Below are positions 17,623 through 25,720 of a stretch of 64,000 nt of DNA, piece after piece. Below the pieces are notes generated by a model. It was not told the DNA's origin, did no database searches, and saw nothing but the letters and a program-made list of their open reading frames with translations. Every line of letters begins with the position of its first letter. Within the stretch, counting starts at the first letter, position 1. The translations under genes were made by a program, and so were the position numbers. Origin of the DNA: Roseomonas sp. (GTDB taxonomy: Bacteria; Pseudomonadota; Alphaproteobacteria; Acetobacterales; Acetobacteraceae). The stretch spans positions 124,001-188,000 of the forward strand of contig JADCFA010000023.1 of assembly GCA_020249775.1 (NCBI GenBank). Direction: 5' to 3'.

Positions 17623-17765
17623 GGTATGAAGTTTCGAAGTTCTGGTTGGACTTGTTGTTTTGCTTTGCTGAAGTGGGATCGGTCCATTACCGAATTTTCA
17701 TTTTAGCCAGTCGGCGGCAGGACCATAACGGTTCATTATTAAGAAATGAGGAGGCGGCGGCCCTA

Positions 17766-18368
17766 ATGCGGCCCCTGATGCAGAATCGATTGGCTCCCGA
17801 CGCAGTGGCGACTGAAAGGGCGCGGCTTTTCGCGCTGCTCGGCCGTTTGCTGGTCGCCGCGCCCGATTCGCATCTGCTGGCCGCCCTTGCCGCCCTGCCG
17901 GGTGATGCCTCGCCGCTTGGCAAATGCTACCGCGCGCTGGCCGAGGCCGCCGCCGCGACGGATGCCCTGCGTGTTGAGCGCGAATATCACGATCTGTTTA
18001 TCGGGCTTGGGCGTGGCGAATTGCTGCCTTTCGCTTCCTATTACATCACGGGCTTCCTCCATGAACGCCCGCTGGCCGATCTGCGCGGGGACCTCGCGCG
18101 GCTTGGCATTGAACGCGCCGAGGGCGTGGCCGAGCCCGAGGATCACATCGCATCCGAATGCGAAAGCTTTGCCGGGCTGCTTTCTGGCGTGTTTCCGGGA
18201 GGTGTCGCGGCGGCTGAGGCGTTTTTCGCCCGCCATCTCCGCCCCTGGGCGGGGCGCTTCTTCGCGGATTTGGAAGCGGCGGAAGCTGCGACGTTTTACC
18301 GCGCCGTCGGCGCGCTGGGCCGCATGGCCATTGAGGTTGAATTGGCGGCGCAGGAATTGCCCGTCTGA
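17766..18368 (+). CDS. TorD/DmsD-family molecular chaperone for formate dehydrogenase
   Basis: A 200-residue all-helical TorD-type protein: ERARLFALLGRLLVAAPD, VEREYHDLFIGLGRGELLPFASYYITGFLHERPLADLRGDL (successive segments, including the conserved YxxLFxG and PFxSxYLTG-like motifs) and an AEPEDHIASECE motif. These chaperones hold Mo-enzymes and their Tat signals until cofactor is inserted. ATG 17766 follows a perfect AGGAGG at 17749-17754; the frame is open further upstream to 17646 but without a good site. Its TGA overlaps an in-frame ATG of the next gene. Confidence 0.88.
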   Translation: MRPLMQNRLAPDAVATERARLFALLGRLLVAAPDSHLLAALAALPGDASPLGKCYRALAEAAAATDALRVEREYHDLFIGLGRGELLPFASYYITGFLHERPLADLRGDLARLGIERAEGVAEPEDHIASECESFAGLLSGVFPGGVAAAEAFFARHLRPWAGRFFADLEAAEAATFYRAVGALGRMAIEVELAAQELPV

Positions 18369-18391
18369 TGTTTTTGCTGGGAGGTATGGAT

Positions 18392-18631
18392 ATGAGTGCT
18401 GATGACAAACAAGTGGCACAACGCCGCGGCTTTCTGAAGACCCTGGGGCTTGCTGGCGGTGCCGCGGTGGCGGCAACGGCTGCGGAAGCCTCAGCCCCGC
18501 TGCGTGCCGATGCCGTGCCGGCGGGCACTGCGCGGAAGGAAAACCAGGCGGATCGGCTGAAGGCCCGCTACCAGGCCAATAGCGCGCATGTGCAGGCCTT
18601 CTACCGCACCAATCGTTCCAGCGACACATAA
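18392..18631 (+). CDS. Small Tat-signal formate dehydrogenase-region protein
   Basis: A 79-residue protein, mostly a twin-arginine signal: QRRGFLKTLGLAGGAAVAAT, with RR followed by FLK. This matches the short formate-dehydrogenase-region Tat-target family (TIGR02811-like). The mature part is only about 45 polar residues. ATG 18392 is favoured because GGGAGG at 18379-18384 lies 7 bases upstream; ATGs at 18368 and 18386 are in frame but badly spaced. It lies between the chaperone and fdhA and is probably exported with the enzyme or acts as a small subunit. Confidence 0.8.
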   Translation: MSADDKQVAQRRGFLKTLGLAGGAAVAATAAEASAPLRADAVPAGTARKENQADRLKARYQANSAHVQAFYRTNRSSDT

Positions 18632-18645
18632 GAAGGGAAGCAGCC

Positions 18646-21573
18646 ATGCTGATCAAACGCACTGACGGCAAGGCCGCCAAACAGCGCCTTGCTTCCGCCT
18701 ATCAGGGGCTTTCCGCTGGTGGGCTCGATCGCCGCGCCTTTTTGCGCCAGGCCGGGCTTGGCGGGGCAGGGCTGGCGGCACTTGGCGCCATTCCGCTTTC
18801 CACCATGCGTCCTGCCGAAGCGGGGCCAATGGATCATTCAAAGCCCGTCCAGCGCGTGAAGAATATCTGCACGCATTGTTCGGTCGGCTGCACCGTGATT
18901 GCGGAAGTGCAGAATGGCGTTTGGGTTGGCCAGGAACCCGCTTGGGAATCGCCGATCAATCGCGGCACGCATTGCGCCAAGGGCGCTTCGGTGCGCGAAT
19001 TGGTCCATGGCGACCGGCGCATCAAATACCCGATGAAGCTGGTGAACGGCCAATGGCAGCGAATGTCCTGGGACAATGCGATCACCGAAATTGCTGACAA
19101 GCTGATGGAAACCCGGCAGAAAAGCGGCGCTGACGCCACTTTCTGGCTGGGCAGCGCCAAATTTTCCAATGAGGGGGCTTATCTGTTCCGCAAATTCGCC
19201 GCCTTCTGGGGCACGAATAACGTGGACCACCAGGCGCGCATCTGCCATTCGACCACGGTTGCGGGTGTGGCCAATACCTGGGGTTATGGCGCACAGACCA
19301 ATTCCTATAACGACATCCGCAATTCGAAAACCATGATCATCATGGGCGGCAATCCGGCGGAAGCGCATCCGGTCAGCCTGCAACATGTGCTGGCGGGTAA
19401 GGAACGGAACCGCGCCAATCTGATTGTAATTGACCCGCGCTTCACCCGCACGGCGGCGCATGCCAATGAATATGTGCGCATCCGCCCGGGCACCGATATC
19501 CCCATCATCTGGGGCATGTTGCACCATATCTTTGCCAATGGCTGGGAAGACAAGGAATTCATCCGCCAGCGCGTCTACGGCATAGATGAAATCCGCGCCG
19601 AGGTCGCAAAATGGAACCCGGCCGAGGTGGAACGCGTCACCGGTGTGCCGGGCGCGCAGCTGCGCAAGGTCGCGGAAATGTTCGCGACGCAAAAGCCCGC
19701 AACCCTGATCTGGTGCATGGGGGCCACGCAAAAAACTGTCGGCACCGCCAATGTGCGCGCCTTCTCCATTCTGTTGCTCGCCACCGGCAATGTCGGTTCC
19801 GATGGTACGGGGGCCAATATCTTCCGCGGCCATTGCAATGTGCAGGGGGCGACGGATTTCGGGCTCGATGTCACGACACTGCCGGCCTATTACGGCCTCG
19901 ATGAAAATGCTTGGCGGCATTGGTCGCGCGTTTGGAATGTGCCGTATGAATCCATGGTCGCGCGCTTTGACAGCCCCGCCATCATGGGCACGCCTGGCAT
20001 CCCGACCACGCGCTATTTCGATGCGGTGACGCTGCCCAGGGATCAGGTGCAGCAGCGCGATAACTTCAAGGCGATGGTAGTCTTCGGCCATGGCGGCAAT
20101 ACCGTCACGCGCATGCCGGAGGCTGTGAAGGGCCTGGAAGCGCTTGATCTGCTGGTGGTGGCGGATCCGCACCCGACAACCTTCGCCGTTCTCGCGAACC
20201 GCAAGGAAAATACCTATCTGCTGCCGATCTGCACGCAGTTTGAATGCTCGGGCAGCCGCACGGCGTCCAACCGTTCTGTCCAATGGGGCGAACAGGTGGT
20301 GAAGCCGATTTTTGAGAGCAAGAATGACTATGAGGTGATGTATCGCCTTGCCGGTGCCCTCGATAAGGCGGCTGAGAAGCGCAATATGCCGATCCGCTTC
20401 CAGGCCGACATGTTCAAGGGCATCGAGCTGCGCGGCCAGGAACCGGTGGCCGAGAGTGTGCTGCGGGAAATCAATCGCGGCGCGATCAGCACGGGCTATA
20501 CCGGCCAATCGCCGGAACGGCTGAAGGCGCATATGGCGCATCAGGACAAGTTCGATCTGGTGACTTTGCGCGCCAAGCCCGATGCGCCGGCGGAAATAAA
20601 GGGCGATTTCTATGGCCTGCCTTGGCCCTGCTGGGGCACGCCGGAAATGCGCCATCCGGGAACGCATGTCCTTTACAATACCAACCTCCATGTGAAGGAA
20701 GGCGGCGGCACCTTCCGCGCCCGCTTCGGCGTGGAACGCAATGGTGTGACGCTGCTGGCGGAAGGGTCCTATTCCAAGGGCTCGGAAATTACCGATGGCT
20801 ATCCGGAATTCACCACCGCGGTGATGCAGCGCCTTGGCTGGGACGCTGAATACACGGATGCCGAGCGTGCTTCCTTGGCGCGTCAGGGTGGCACCGCTTC
20901 CTGGGCGACCGATCTTTCCATGGGGATCATTCGCATCACCATGAATCACGGCGTGATGGCTTACGGCAATGCCAAGGCGCGTGCCGTGGCCTGGAACCTG
21001 CCCGATCCCGTGCCGGTGCATCGTGAACCCATCTACACGCCGCGCACCGATCTGATCGCGCAATATCCGACGCTGCCGGATCGGCGCGGCTTCCGCCTGC
21101 CGCATCTGGGGCAGACGGTGCAGAACCGTTCGCATCAGGTGGCGCCGAATTTCCCGATCATCCTGTCTTCCGGGCGGCTTGTGGAATATGAAGGCGGCGG
21201 GGAAGAAACGCGTTCCAACAAATGGCTCGCGGAATTGCAGCAGGATATGTTCGTGGAAATCAATCCCCGCGATGCTGCCGCGCGCAATATCCAGGATGGC
21301 GCCTGGGTATTGGTGACGGGTCCTGAAATGCCCGCTGGCAAGTCAACCCGCATGAAGGCGCTGGTGACAGAACGTGTCGGGCCCGGTGTCGCCTGGATGC
21401 CCTTCCACTTCGCTGGCTGGTTCATGCAGGAAGACCAGAGGCGCAAATACCCAACCGGCACGGACCCGATCGTGCTTGGCGAAAGCGTCAATGCAGTAAC
21501 CACCTATGGCTATGACCCGGTGACCTTCATGCAGGAAACCAAGGTCACGCTTTGTCAGATCCGCGCGGCATAA
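18646..21573 (+). CDS. fdhA: Formate dehydrogenase catalytic subunit, Mo-bis-MGD, Cys-type
   Basis: A 975-residue DMSO-reductase family subunit that oxidises formate to CO2. It has a Tat signal (DRRAFLRQAGLGGAG, residues 28-42), a 4Fe-4S motif Cys75/78/82 with Cys110, and HQARICHS placing Cys200 as the molybdenum ligand where E. coli FdnG and FdhF have selenocysteine; His201 follows as expected. NPAEAHPVSLQH and the C-terminal molydopterin-binding domain with NKWLAEL and VGPGVAWMPFHF are present. The frame has no internal TGA, so no Sec is needed. With the Tat signal, FdhB and FdhC it forms a periplasm-facing membrane complex. Confidence 0.96.
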   Translation: MLIKRTDGKAAKQRLASAYQGLSAGGLDRRAFLRQAGLGGAGLAALGAIPLSTMRPAEAGPMDHSKPVQRVKNICTHCSVGCTVIAEVQNGVWVGQEPAWESPINRGTHCAKGASVRELVHGDRRIKYPMKLVNGQWQRMSWDNAITEIADKLMETRQKSGADATFWLGSAKFSNEGAYLFRKFAAFWGTNNVDHQARICHSTTVAGVANTWGYGAQTNSYNDIRNSKTMIIMGGNPAEAHPVSLQHVLAGKERNRANLIVIDPRFTRTAAHANEYVRIRPGTDIPIIWGMLHHIFANGWEDKEFIRQRVYGIDEIRAEVAKWNPAEVERVTGVPGAQLRKVAEMFATQKPATLIWCMGATQKTVGTANVRAFSILLLATGNVGSDGTGANIFRGHCNVQGATDFGLDVTTLPAYYGLDENAWRHWSRVWNVPYESMVARFDSPAIMGTPGIPTTRYFDAVTLPRDQVQQRDNFKAMVVFGHGGNTVTRMPEAVKGLEALDLLVVADPHPTTFAVLANRKENTYLLPICTQFECSGSRTASNRSVQWGEQVVKPIFESKNDYEVMYRLAGALDKAAEKRNMPIRFQADMFKGIELRGQEPVAESVLREINRGAISTGYTGQSPERLKAHMAHQDKFDLVTLRAKPDAPAEIKGDFYGLPWPCWGTPEMRHPGTHVLYNTNLHVKEGGGTFRARFGVERNGVTLLAEGSYSKGSEITDGYPEFTTAVMQRLGWDAEYTDAERASLARQGGTASWATDLSMGIIRITMNHGVMAYGNAKARAVAWNLPDPVPVHREPIYTPRTDLIAQYPTLPDRRGFRLPHLGQTVQNRSHQVAPNFPIILSSGRLVEYEGGGEETRSNKWLAELQQDMFVEINPRDAAARNIQDGAWVLVTGPEMPAGKSTRMKALVTERVGPGVAWMPFHFAGWFMQEDQRRKYPTGTDPIVLGESVNAVTTYGYDPVTFMQETKVTLCQIRAA

Positions 21574-21588
21574 GGGAGGACCAGAAAC

Positions 21589-22185
21589 ATGGCCCGCATG
21601 AAATTCCTGTTGGACGCGGAACGCTGCATAGAATGCAATGCCTGCGTTACGGCGTGCAAAAACGAACATGAAGTGCCCTGGGGCATCAATCGCCGGCGCG
21701 TTGTCACCATCAATGACGGCAAGCCGGGTGAGCGTTCCATCTCCATGGCCTGCATGCATTGCACGGATGCGCCCTGCGCTGCCGTCTGCCCGGTTTCCTG
21801 CTTCTACACCACGGCAGATGCGGTGGTGCTGCATGACAAGGACCTTTGCATCGGCTGCGGTTATTGCTTCTACGCCTGCCCCTTCGGCGCGCCACAATAT
21901 CCGCGCCTTGGCAATTTCGGCTCTCGCGGGAAGATGGATAAGTGCACCTTCTGCGCCGGCGGCCCGCAGGCCGATAATACCCAGGCGGAATATATCCAGT
22001 ATGGGTCGAACCGCCTGGCCGAAGGCAAGCTGCCGCTTTGTGCCGAAATGTGCTCGACCAAGGCGCTGCTCGCCGGTGATGGGCAGATTATCGCTTCCAT
22101 CTATCGGGAGCGTGTGCAGCGCCGCGGCTATGGCACGGGTGCCTGGGGCTGGCGCACCGCCTATCGCGAAACGGTTGCGATCTGA
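21589..22185 (+). CDS. fdhB: Formate dehydrogenase iron-sulfur (beta) subunit
   Basis: A 198-residue FDH3-type ferredoxin subunit. Cys13/16/19/23 begin the first cluster, followed by CMHCTDAPCAAVCPVSC, DKDLCIGCGYCFYACPFGAPQ and a final CTFC...PLCAEMC set, which together can hold four 4Fe-4S clusters. Unlike E. coli FdnH it has no C-terminal membrane helix. It passes electrons from the Mo site to the cytochrome b subunit. The GGGAGGA site lies just ahead of the ATG and the gap to fdhA is 15 bases. Confidence 0.95.
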   Translation: MARMKFLLDAERCIECNACVTACKNEHEVPWGINRRRVVTINDGKPGERSISMACMHCTDAPCAAVCPVSCFYTTADAVVLHDKDLCIGCGYCFYACPFGAPQYPRLGNFGSRGKMDKCTFCAGGPQADNTQAEYIQYGSNRLAEGKLPLCAEMCSTKALLAGDGQIIASIYRERVQRRGYGTGAWGWRTAYRETVAI

Positions 22186-22199
22186 AGGGCGGACGCATC

Positions 22200-23189
22200 A
22201 TGAAACTCCGTATCCTTGCGTTGCTCGCCGCGCTCCTGATGGGCGCGGCGGCACCCGCCATGGCGCAAACCGCACCGCGCGCGCCTTCCATGGCTGAAGA
22301 AATGGAAGTGCAGGCGCTGCTGCGTGGCAACCAAATCCAGGGCCGCATCACCATTCCGGATGATCGGGCCGCGACGCTTATTCAACCCGTTGGGCGCGAA
22401 TGGCGTGACTTCCACAATTATACGCTCGCCTGGGTGGGTGGCATTGCCGTTCTTGGCATGCTTGCGATTCTGGTCGCCTTTCGCCTGACCAAGGGGCGCA
22501 TCCCGATTGAGGGTGGGCGTTCAGGGCGCACCATTCTGCGCTTCAATACCTTGGAACGCGCCAATCACTGGATGGTGGCTTCTACCTTCATCATCCTGGC
22601 GCTGTCCGGGCTGAACCTGACTTTCGGGCGGCATATCCTGCTGCCGATTGTGGGGCCTGAGGCTTTCACCGCCATCAGCCAATGGGGCAAATACGCGCAT
22701 AACTTCCTGGCCTTCCCCTTCACGCTTGGCCTTGTTGTCATGCTGCTGATCTGGGTGAAGGATAATATCCCGAATGCGCGCGACATTGCCTGGTTCAAGG
22801 CAGGTGGCGGCTTGATCGGCAACAAGCATCCGGAAGCCGGCCGCTTTAATGGCGGGCAGAAGATGGTTTTCTGGATCACGGTGCTGGGTGGCGCGGTGGT
22901 GGCGGTTTCCGGTTATTTGCTGGTTTTCCCCTTCGTCTTTACCGATGTCGCCGGGATGCAGCTCAGCCACATCATCCATAGCCTGCTATCGGTGCTGATG
23001 ATCGCTGCCTTGCTCGCGCATATCTATATTGGCTCTGTCGGTATGGATGGAGCCTTTGATGCCATGGGTTCGGGCCAGGTGGATTTGAACTGGGCCAAGC
23101 AGCATCACCCGCTTTGGGTGCAGGAAGAAATGGCGAAGGGCCGCACGGCGGAAGCGCCGCCTGGTGCAAAGGCTTCCGGGGCAGACTGA
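22200..23189 (+). CDS. fdhC: Formate dehydrogenase cytochrome b556 (gamma) subunit
   Basis: A 329-residue membrane protein. An N-terminal signal-like helix ends at AMAQ (about residue 23), then a periplasmic segment and five or so hydrophobic helices. RFNTLERANHWMVASTFIILALSGL carries the conserved His of the first heme-bearing helix, YAHNFLAFPF and LSHIIHSLLSVLMIAALLAHIYIG supply the others. It accepts electrons from FdhB through two b hemes and reduces quinone. The N-terminal extension with a cleavable signal is usual for the alphaproteobacterial form. Confidence 0.94.
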   Translation: MKLRILALLAALLMGAAAPAMAQTAPRAPSMAEEMEVQALLRGNQIQGRITIPDDRAATLIQPVGREWRDFHNYTLAWVGGIAVLGMLAILVAFRLTKGRIPIEGGRSGRTILRFNTLERANHWMVASTFIILALSGLNLTFGRHILLPIVGPEAFTAISQWGKYAHNFLAFPFTLGLVVMLLIWVKDNIPNARDIAWFKAGGGLIGNKHPEAGRFNGGQKMVFWITVLGGAVVAVSGYLLVFPFVFTDVAGMQLSHIIHSLLSVLMIAALLAHIYIGSVGMDGAFDAMGSGQVDLNWAKQHHPLWVQEEMAKGRTAEAPPGAKASGAD

Positions 23190-23194
23190 CCTTC

Positions 23195-23713
23195 ATGCGC
23201 GTGATCGGCCTCGCCGGCTGGAGCGGGGCCGGCAAAACAACCTTGATGGTGAAACTGATCCCCTGCCTGATCGGGCGGGGGATTGGCGTTTCTACGCTGA
23301 AACACGCGCATCATCGCTTTGATGTGGATGTGCCGGGCAAGGATTCCTGGCAGCACCGGCAGGCCGGCGCGAAGCAGGTGATGGTGGCATCCGGCGCGCG
23401 TTGGGCGCTGATGACGGAATTGCGCAGTGCTGCCGAACCACGCCTGCCGGAATTGCTGGCGCGCATGGACCCGGTTGATCTGGTGATTGTGGAAGGCTTC
23501 AAGCGGGATGCGCACCCCAAGCTGGAAGTGCATCGCGCCGCCAATGCCAAGCCCTGGATGCACCCGGATATGGCCGGCATTGTCGCCGTAGCATCCGACA
23601 CGCCGCCCCCTTATGATCTGCCCCGCGCTGGGCTCGATCAGGTGGAAGCTATCGCCGATCTGGTGCTGGCGCATGCACGAGAGATCAAGGACATTCCCTG
23701 GACGGAGGGGTAA
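23195..23713 (+). CDS. mobB: Molybdopterin-guanine dinucleotide biosynthesis protein MobB
   Basis: A 172-residue P-loop GTPase with Walker A GWSGAGKTT at residues 8-16, STLKHAHHRFDVDVPGKDSW and VIVEGFKRDAHPKLEVHR. MobB helps MobA attach GMP to molybdopterin, and it is placed straight after the enzyme that uses the product. The ATG at 23195 is 5 bases after the fdhC stop; the longer in-frame extension overlaps fdhC and lacks homology. Its stop overlaps the moeA start as TAATG. Confidence 0.94.
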   Translation: MRVIGLAGWSGAGKTTLMVKLIPCLIGRGIGVSTLKHAHHRFDVDVPGKDSWQHRQAGAKQVMVASGARWALMTELRSAAEPRLPELLARMDPVDLVIVEGFKRDAHPKLEVHRAANAKPWMHPDMAGIVAVASDTPPPYDLPRAGLDQVEAIADLVLAHAREIKDIPWTEG

Positions 23714-24963
23714 TGGCGCAGCTTTCGGATGATTGCTTCGCCTTTGGCGGCGCACTGATGGCGGTGGAGGAAGCCCAGGCGCTGATCCTGGAGCGTATCC
23801 CGCCCTCCACAGGCACTGAGATGGTGGCACTAGCCGCCGCGCGCGGGCGTGTGCTGGCCGCCCCCCTGCTGGCGCCCTTGCCCTTGCCGCCCTTCTTCAA
23901 CGTTGCCGTGGATGGCTGGGCCTTCCGCCATGCGGATTTGGCGCCGGGCACCGAGACCGCCCTGACCGAAGTGGGCCGCATCGCCGCCGGTGAGGCTCCG
24001 CCCCGCAGTGTGGCCCCGGGTGAAGCGATGCGTGTTTTCACCGGCGCCCCAATGCCGCCCGGCGCCGATACCGCGGTCATGCAGGAAGATGTGCGCCGCG
24101 ACGGCGCGGCGATTTTCGTCCCCCCCGGCCTTAAGCTCGGCGCCAATGCGCGCCCCGCCGGTGAGGATATCGCCGCCGGTGCGCTTGCGCTGCCTGAGGG
24201 CAAAAGGCTTGGCCCGGCCGAGATCGGCTTGGCGGCGGCTTTGGGTCAGGCGCGGCTTGCGGTGCGCCCGCGGCTCAAGGTTGGCGTGTTTTCGACCGGC
24301 GATGAATTGGCAAGCCCCGGTGACGCACTCGGCCCCGCGCAAAGCTATGACAGCAACCGCTTCACGCTGCTGGCACTTCTGGCCGCGCTGCCGGTGGAAG
24401 CGCATGATCTTGGCATCTTGCCCGATAACCGCGCCGCGACGGAAGCGGCGCTGCATGAGGCCGCCGCCGACCATGATCTGCTGCTGACGAGCGGCGGCGT
24501 TTCAACCGGTGAGGAAGATCATGTGCGCGCCGCGATTGAAGCCGGTGGGCGCTTGGTATTCTGGCGCCTGGCGGTGAAGCCGGGCCGTCCGGCCGCCATG
24601 GGCCTCGTGCGCGGCACGCCTGTGCTTGGCCTGCCGGGCAATCCCGTGGCGGCGGTAGTGACGTTTCTGCATCTGGCGCGGCCCTTGGTGCTGCGCCTTG
24701 CGGGGGCTTTGCCCGAAGCCCTGCCGCGTTTTGTGGCGGAGGCTGACTTCACCTATCGCAAAAAGGCCGGACGGCGCGAATATGTGCGCGTCAGCCTGCA
24801 CGCCACGGGCGGCCTGCCGCGCGCGAAAAAATTTGCGCGTGAAGGGGCGGGCTTGCTGACATCCCTCACGCAATCCGATGCCTTTGCGGAATTGCACGAG
24901 GAGATTACGGTGGTCAGCCCTGGGGATCGGGTGGCGGTGCTGCCCTTTGGGGCGGTGTTTTAA
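23713..24963 (+). CDS. moeA: Molybdopterin molybdotransferase MoeA
   Basis: A 416-residue MoeA that inserts molybdate into adenylylated molybdopterin. Recognisable landmarks are FFNVAVDGWAFRHADL near residue 57, VFTGAPMPPGADTAVMQED, VGVFSTGDELASPG, SYDSNRFTL, and LLTSGGVSTGEEDHV followed by VKPGRPAAMG and GLPGNPVAAVVTFL. All four domains fit the usual length. It is the last gene of the Mo/formate block. After its stop the base composition falls sharply, marking the edge of an insert. Confidence 0.95.
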   Translation: MAQLSDDCFAFGGALMAVEEAQALILERIPPSTGTEMVALAAARGRVLAAPLLAPLPLPPFFNVAVDGWAFRHADLAPGTETALTEVGRIAAGEAPPRSVAPGEAMRVFTGAPMPPGADTAVMQEDVRRDGAAIFVPPGLKLGANARPAGEDIAAGALALPEGKRLGPAEIGLAAALGQARLAVRPRLKVGVFSTGDELASPGDALGPAQSYDSNRFTLLALLAALPVEAHDLGILPDNRAATEAALHEAAADHDLLLTSGGVSTGEEDHVRAAIEAGGRLVFWRLAVKPGRPAAMGLVRGTPVLGLPGNPVAAVVTFLHLARPLVLRLAGALPEALPRFVAEADFTYRKKAGRREYVRVSLHATGGLPRAKKFAREGAGLLTSLTQSDAFAELHEEITVVSPGDRVAVLPFGAVF

Positions 24964-25028
24964 AGGGGGGTAAGTTCAAGTCAGTAAGGTCGGAGTTCGT
25001 GCGCGCAGGAATGCTTAACTAGCCTCGA

Positions 25029-25034
25029 TATAAT
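25029..25034 (+). promoter_or_regulatory. Candidate -10 element for the NTase/DUF262 gene pair
   Basis: A perfect TATAAT stands in the AT-rich gap 24964-25126, about 93 bases before the first gene of the insert. No good -35 hexamer is found 16-18 bases upstream (CAGGAA at 25006), so the call is weak. Nothing else codes in this gap. Confidence 0.3.
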
Positions 25035-25126
25035 GTACACGTATCAGTCGATGAAAAAATTATTGCGATCTAACATGATTACGTTAATATGCCATTGGAG
25101 TAGAACCCTTTTACACGCCTGGTGCA

Positions 25127-25720
25127 GTGTCTGTGTCTCGCGGTCCACAAGATAATTTCTACCTTAGAGTATCGGAGCATGAAGATGGCACGGAGAAAAT
25201 CCTACGCCTCTTCCTTGAGGAGCACCCTGAGTGCTTCAATGGAAATCTTAGAGACGCCACTAAAATTAGACACGAAATCTCGAGATTTTTCCTAATACCC
25301 TATCGGAGTATTATTTTCTGTGGGTCTGCTCAATTGGGTTTTAGTCCTTATAAAGAAACGTCTTTCACGATGGGCCGCTCTGATCTCGACGTAGCCTGTA
25401 TCAATGGAGACTTATTTCAGAAAGCTTGGATTGACGTTGTTGCGAAGTCCAGGGGCTTTACCGATTTGTCGGTGTTTCCGAGTAACAGTATCAATGAGAT
25501 TGATTATTTTAAAGAGAAAATTTATAAACGAGGAATGATTTATGTGTCCGAGATGCCTACAACTCCGTTGGTCCGTTCATGGAATGAATTTTCATTCGAT
25601 CTCTCTCGAAGATTTAATGAACTGTTTTCCAGAATAACTTTTGCAATTTATCTGAATGAATACGCCTTTTGCTGGAAGCAAAAGAGTGTTTTGAAGGGAG
25701 CCAAAGATCATGGAAAATAA
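25127..25720 (+). CDS. Putative nucleotidyltransferase-fold protein paired with DUF262
   Basis: A 197-residue protein of no family I can name. Residues 62-91 read IIFCGSAQLG...GRSDLDVAC: Gly66-Ser67 and Asp86-x-Asp88 form the GS and DxD hallmarks of the DNA polymerase beta-type nucleotidyltransferase fold, with about 18 residues between them, longer than in minimal MNT toxins. A third carboxylate is not clear, so it may be inactive. Codons are AT-rich, unlike everything around it. The start is a GTG with a weak ribosome-binding site. It overlaps the DUF262 gene by 11 bases, so the two products probably work together. Confidence 0.6.
   Translation: MSVSRGPQDNFYLRVSEHEDGTEKILRLFLEEHPECFNGNLRDATKIRHEISRFFLIPYRSIIFCGSAQLGFSPYKETSFTMGRSDLDVACINGDLFQKAWIDVVAKSRGFTDLSVFPSNSINEIDYFKEKIYKRGMIYVSEMPTTPLVRSWNEFSFDLSRRFNELFSRITFAIYLNEYAFCWKQKSVLKGAKDHGK

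Noticed and set aside
17646-17663. Sigma-54 promoter (TGG...TTTGCT) before the chaperone gene
   Set aside because: GG and GC are two bases further apart than the fixed -24/-12 spacing allows.
19243-19248. Selenocysteine in fdhA
   Set aside because: The metal-ligand codon is a Cys (TGC) and there is no in-frame TGA.
18838-21135. A 765-codon open frame antisense to fdhA
   Set aside because: It exists only because of the high third-position GC of fdhA; no motif or ribosome-binding site, and fdhA homology is certain.
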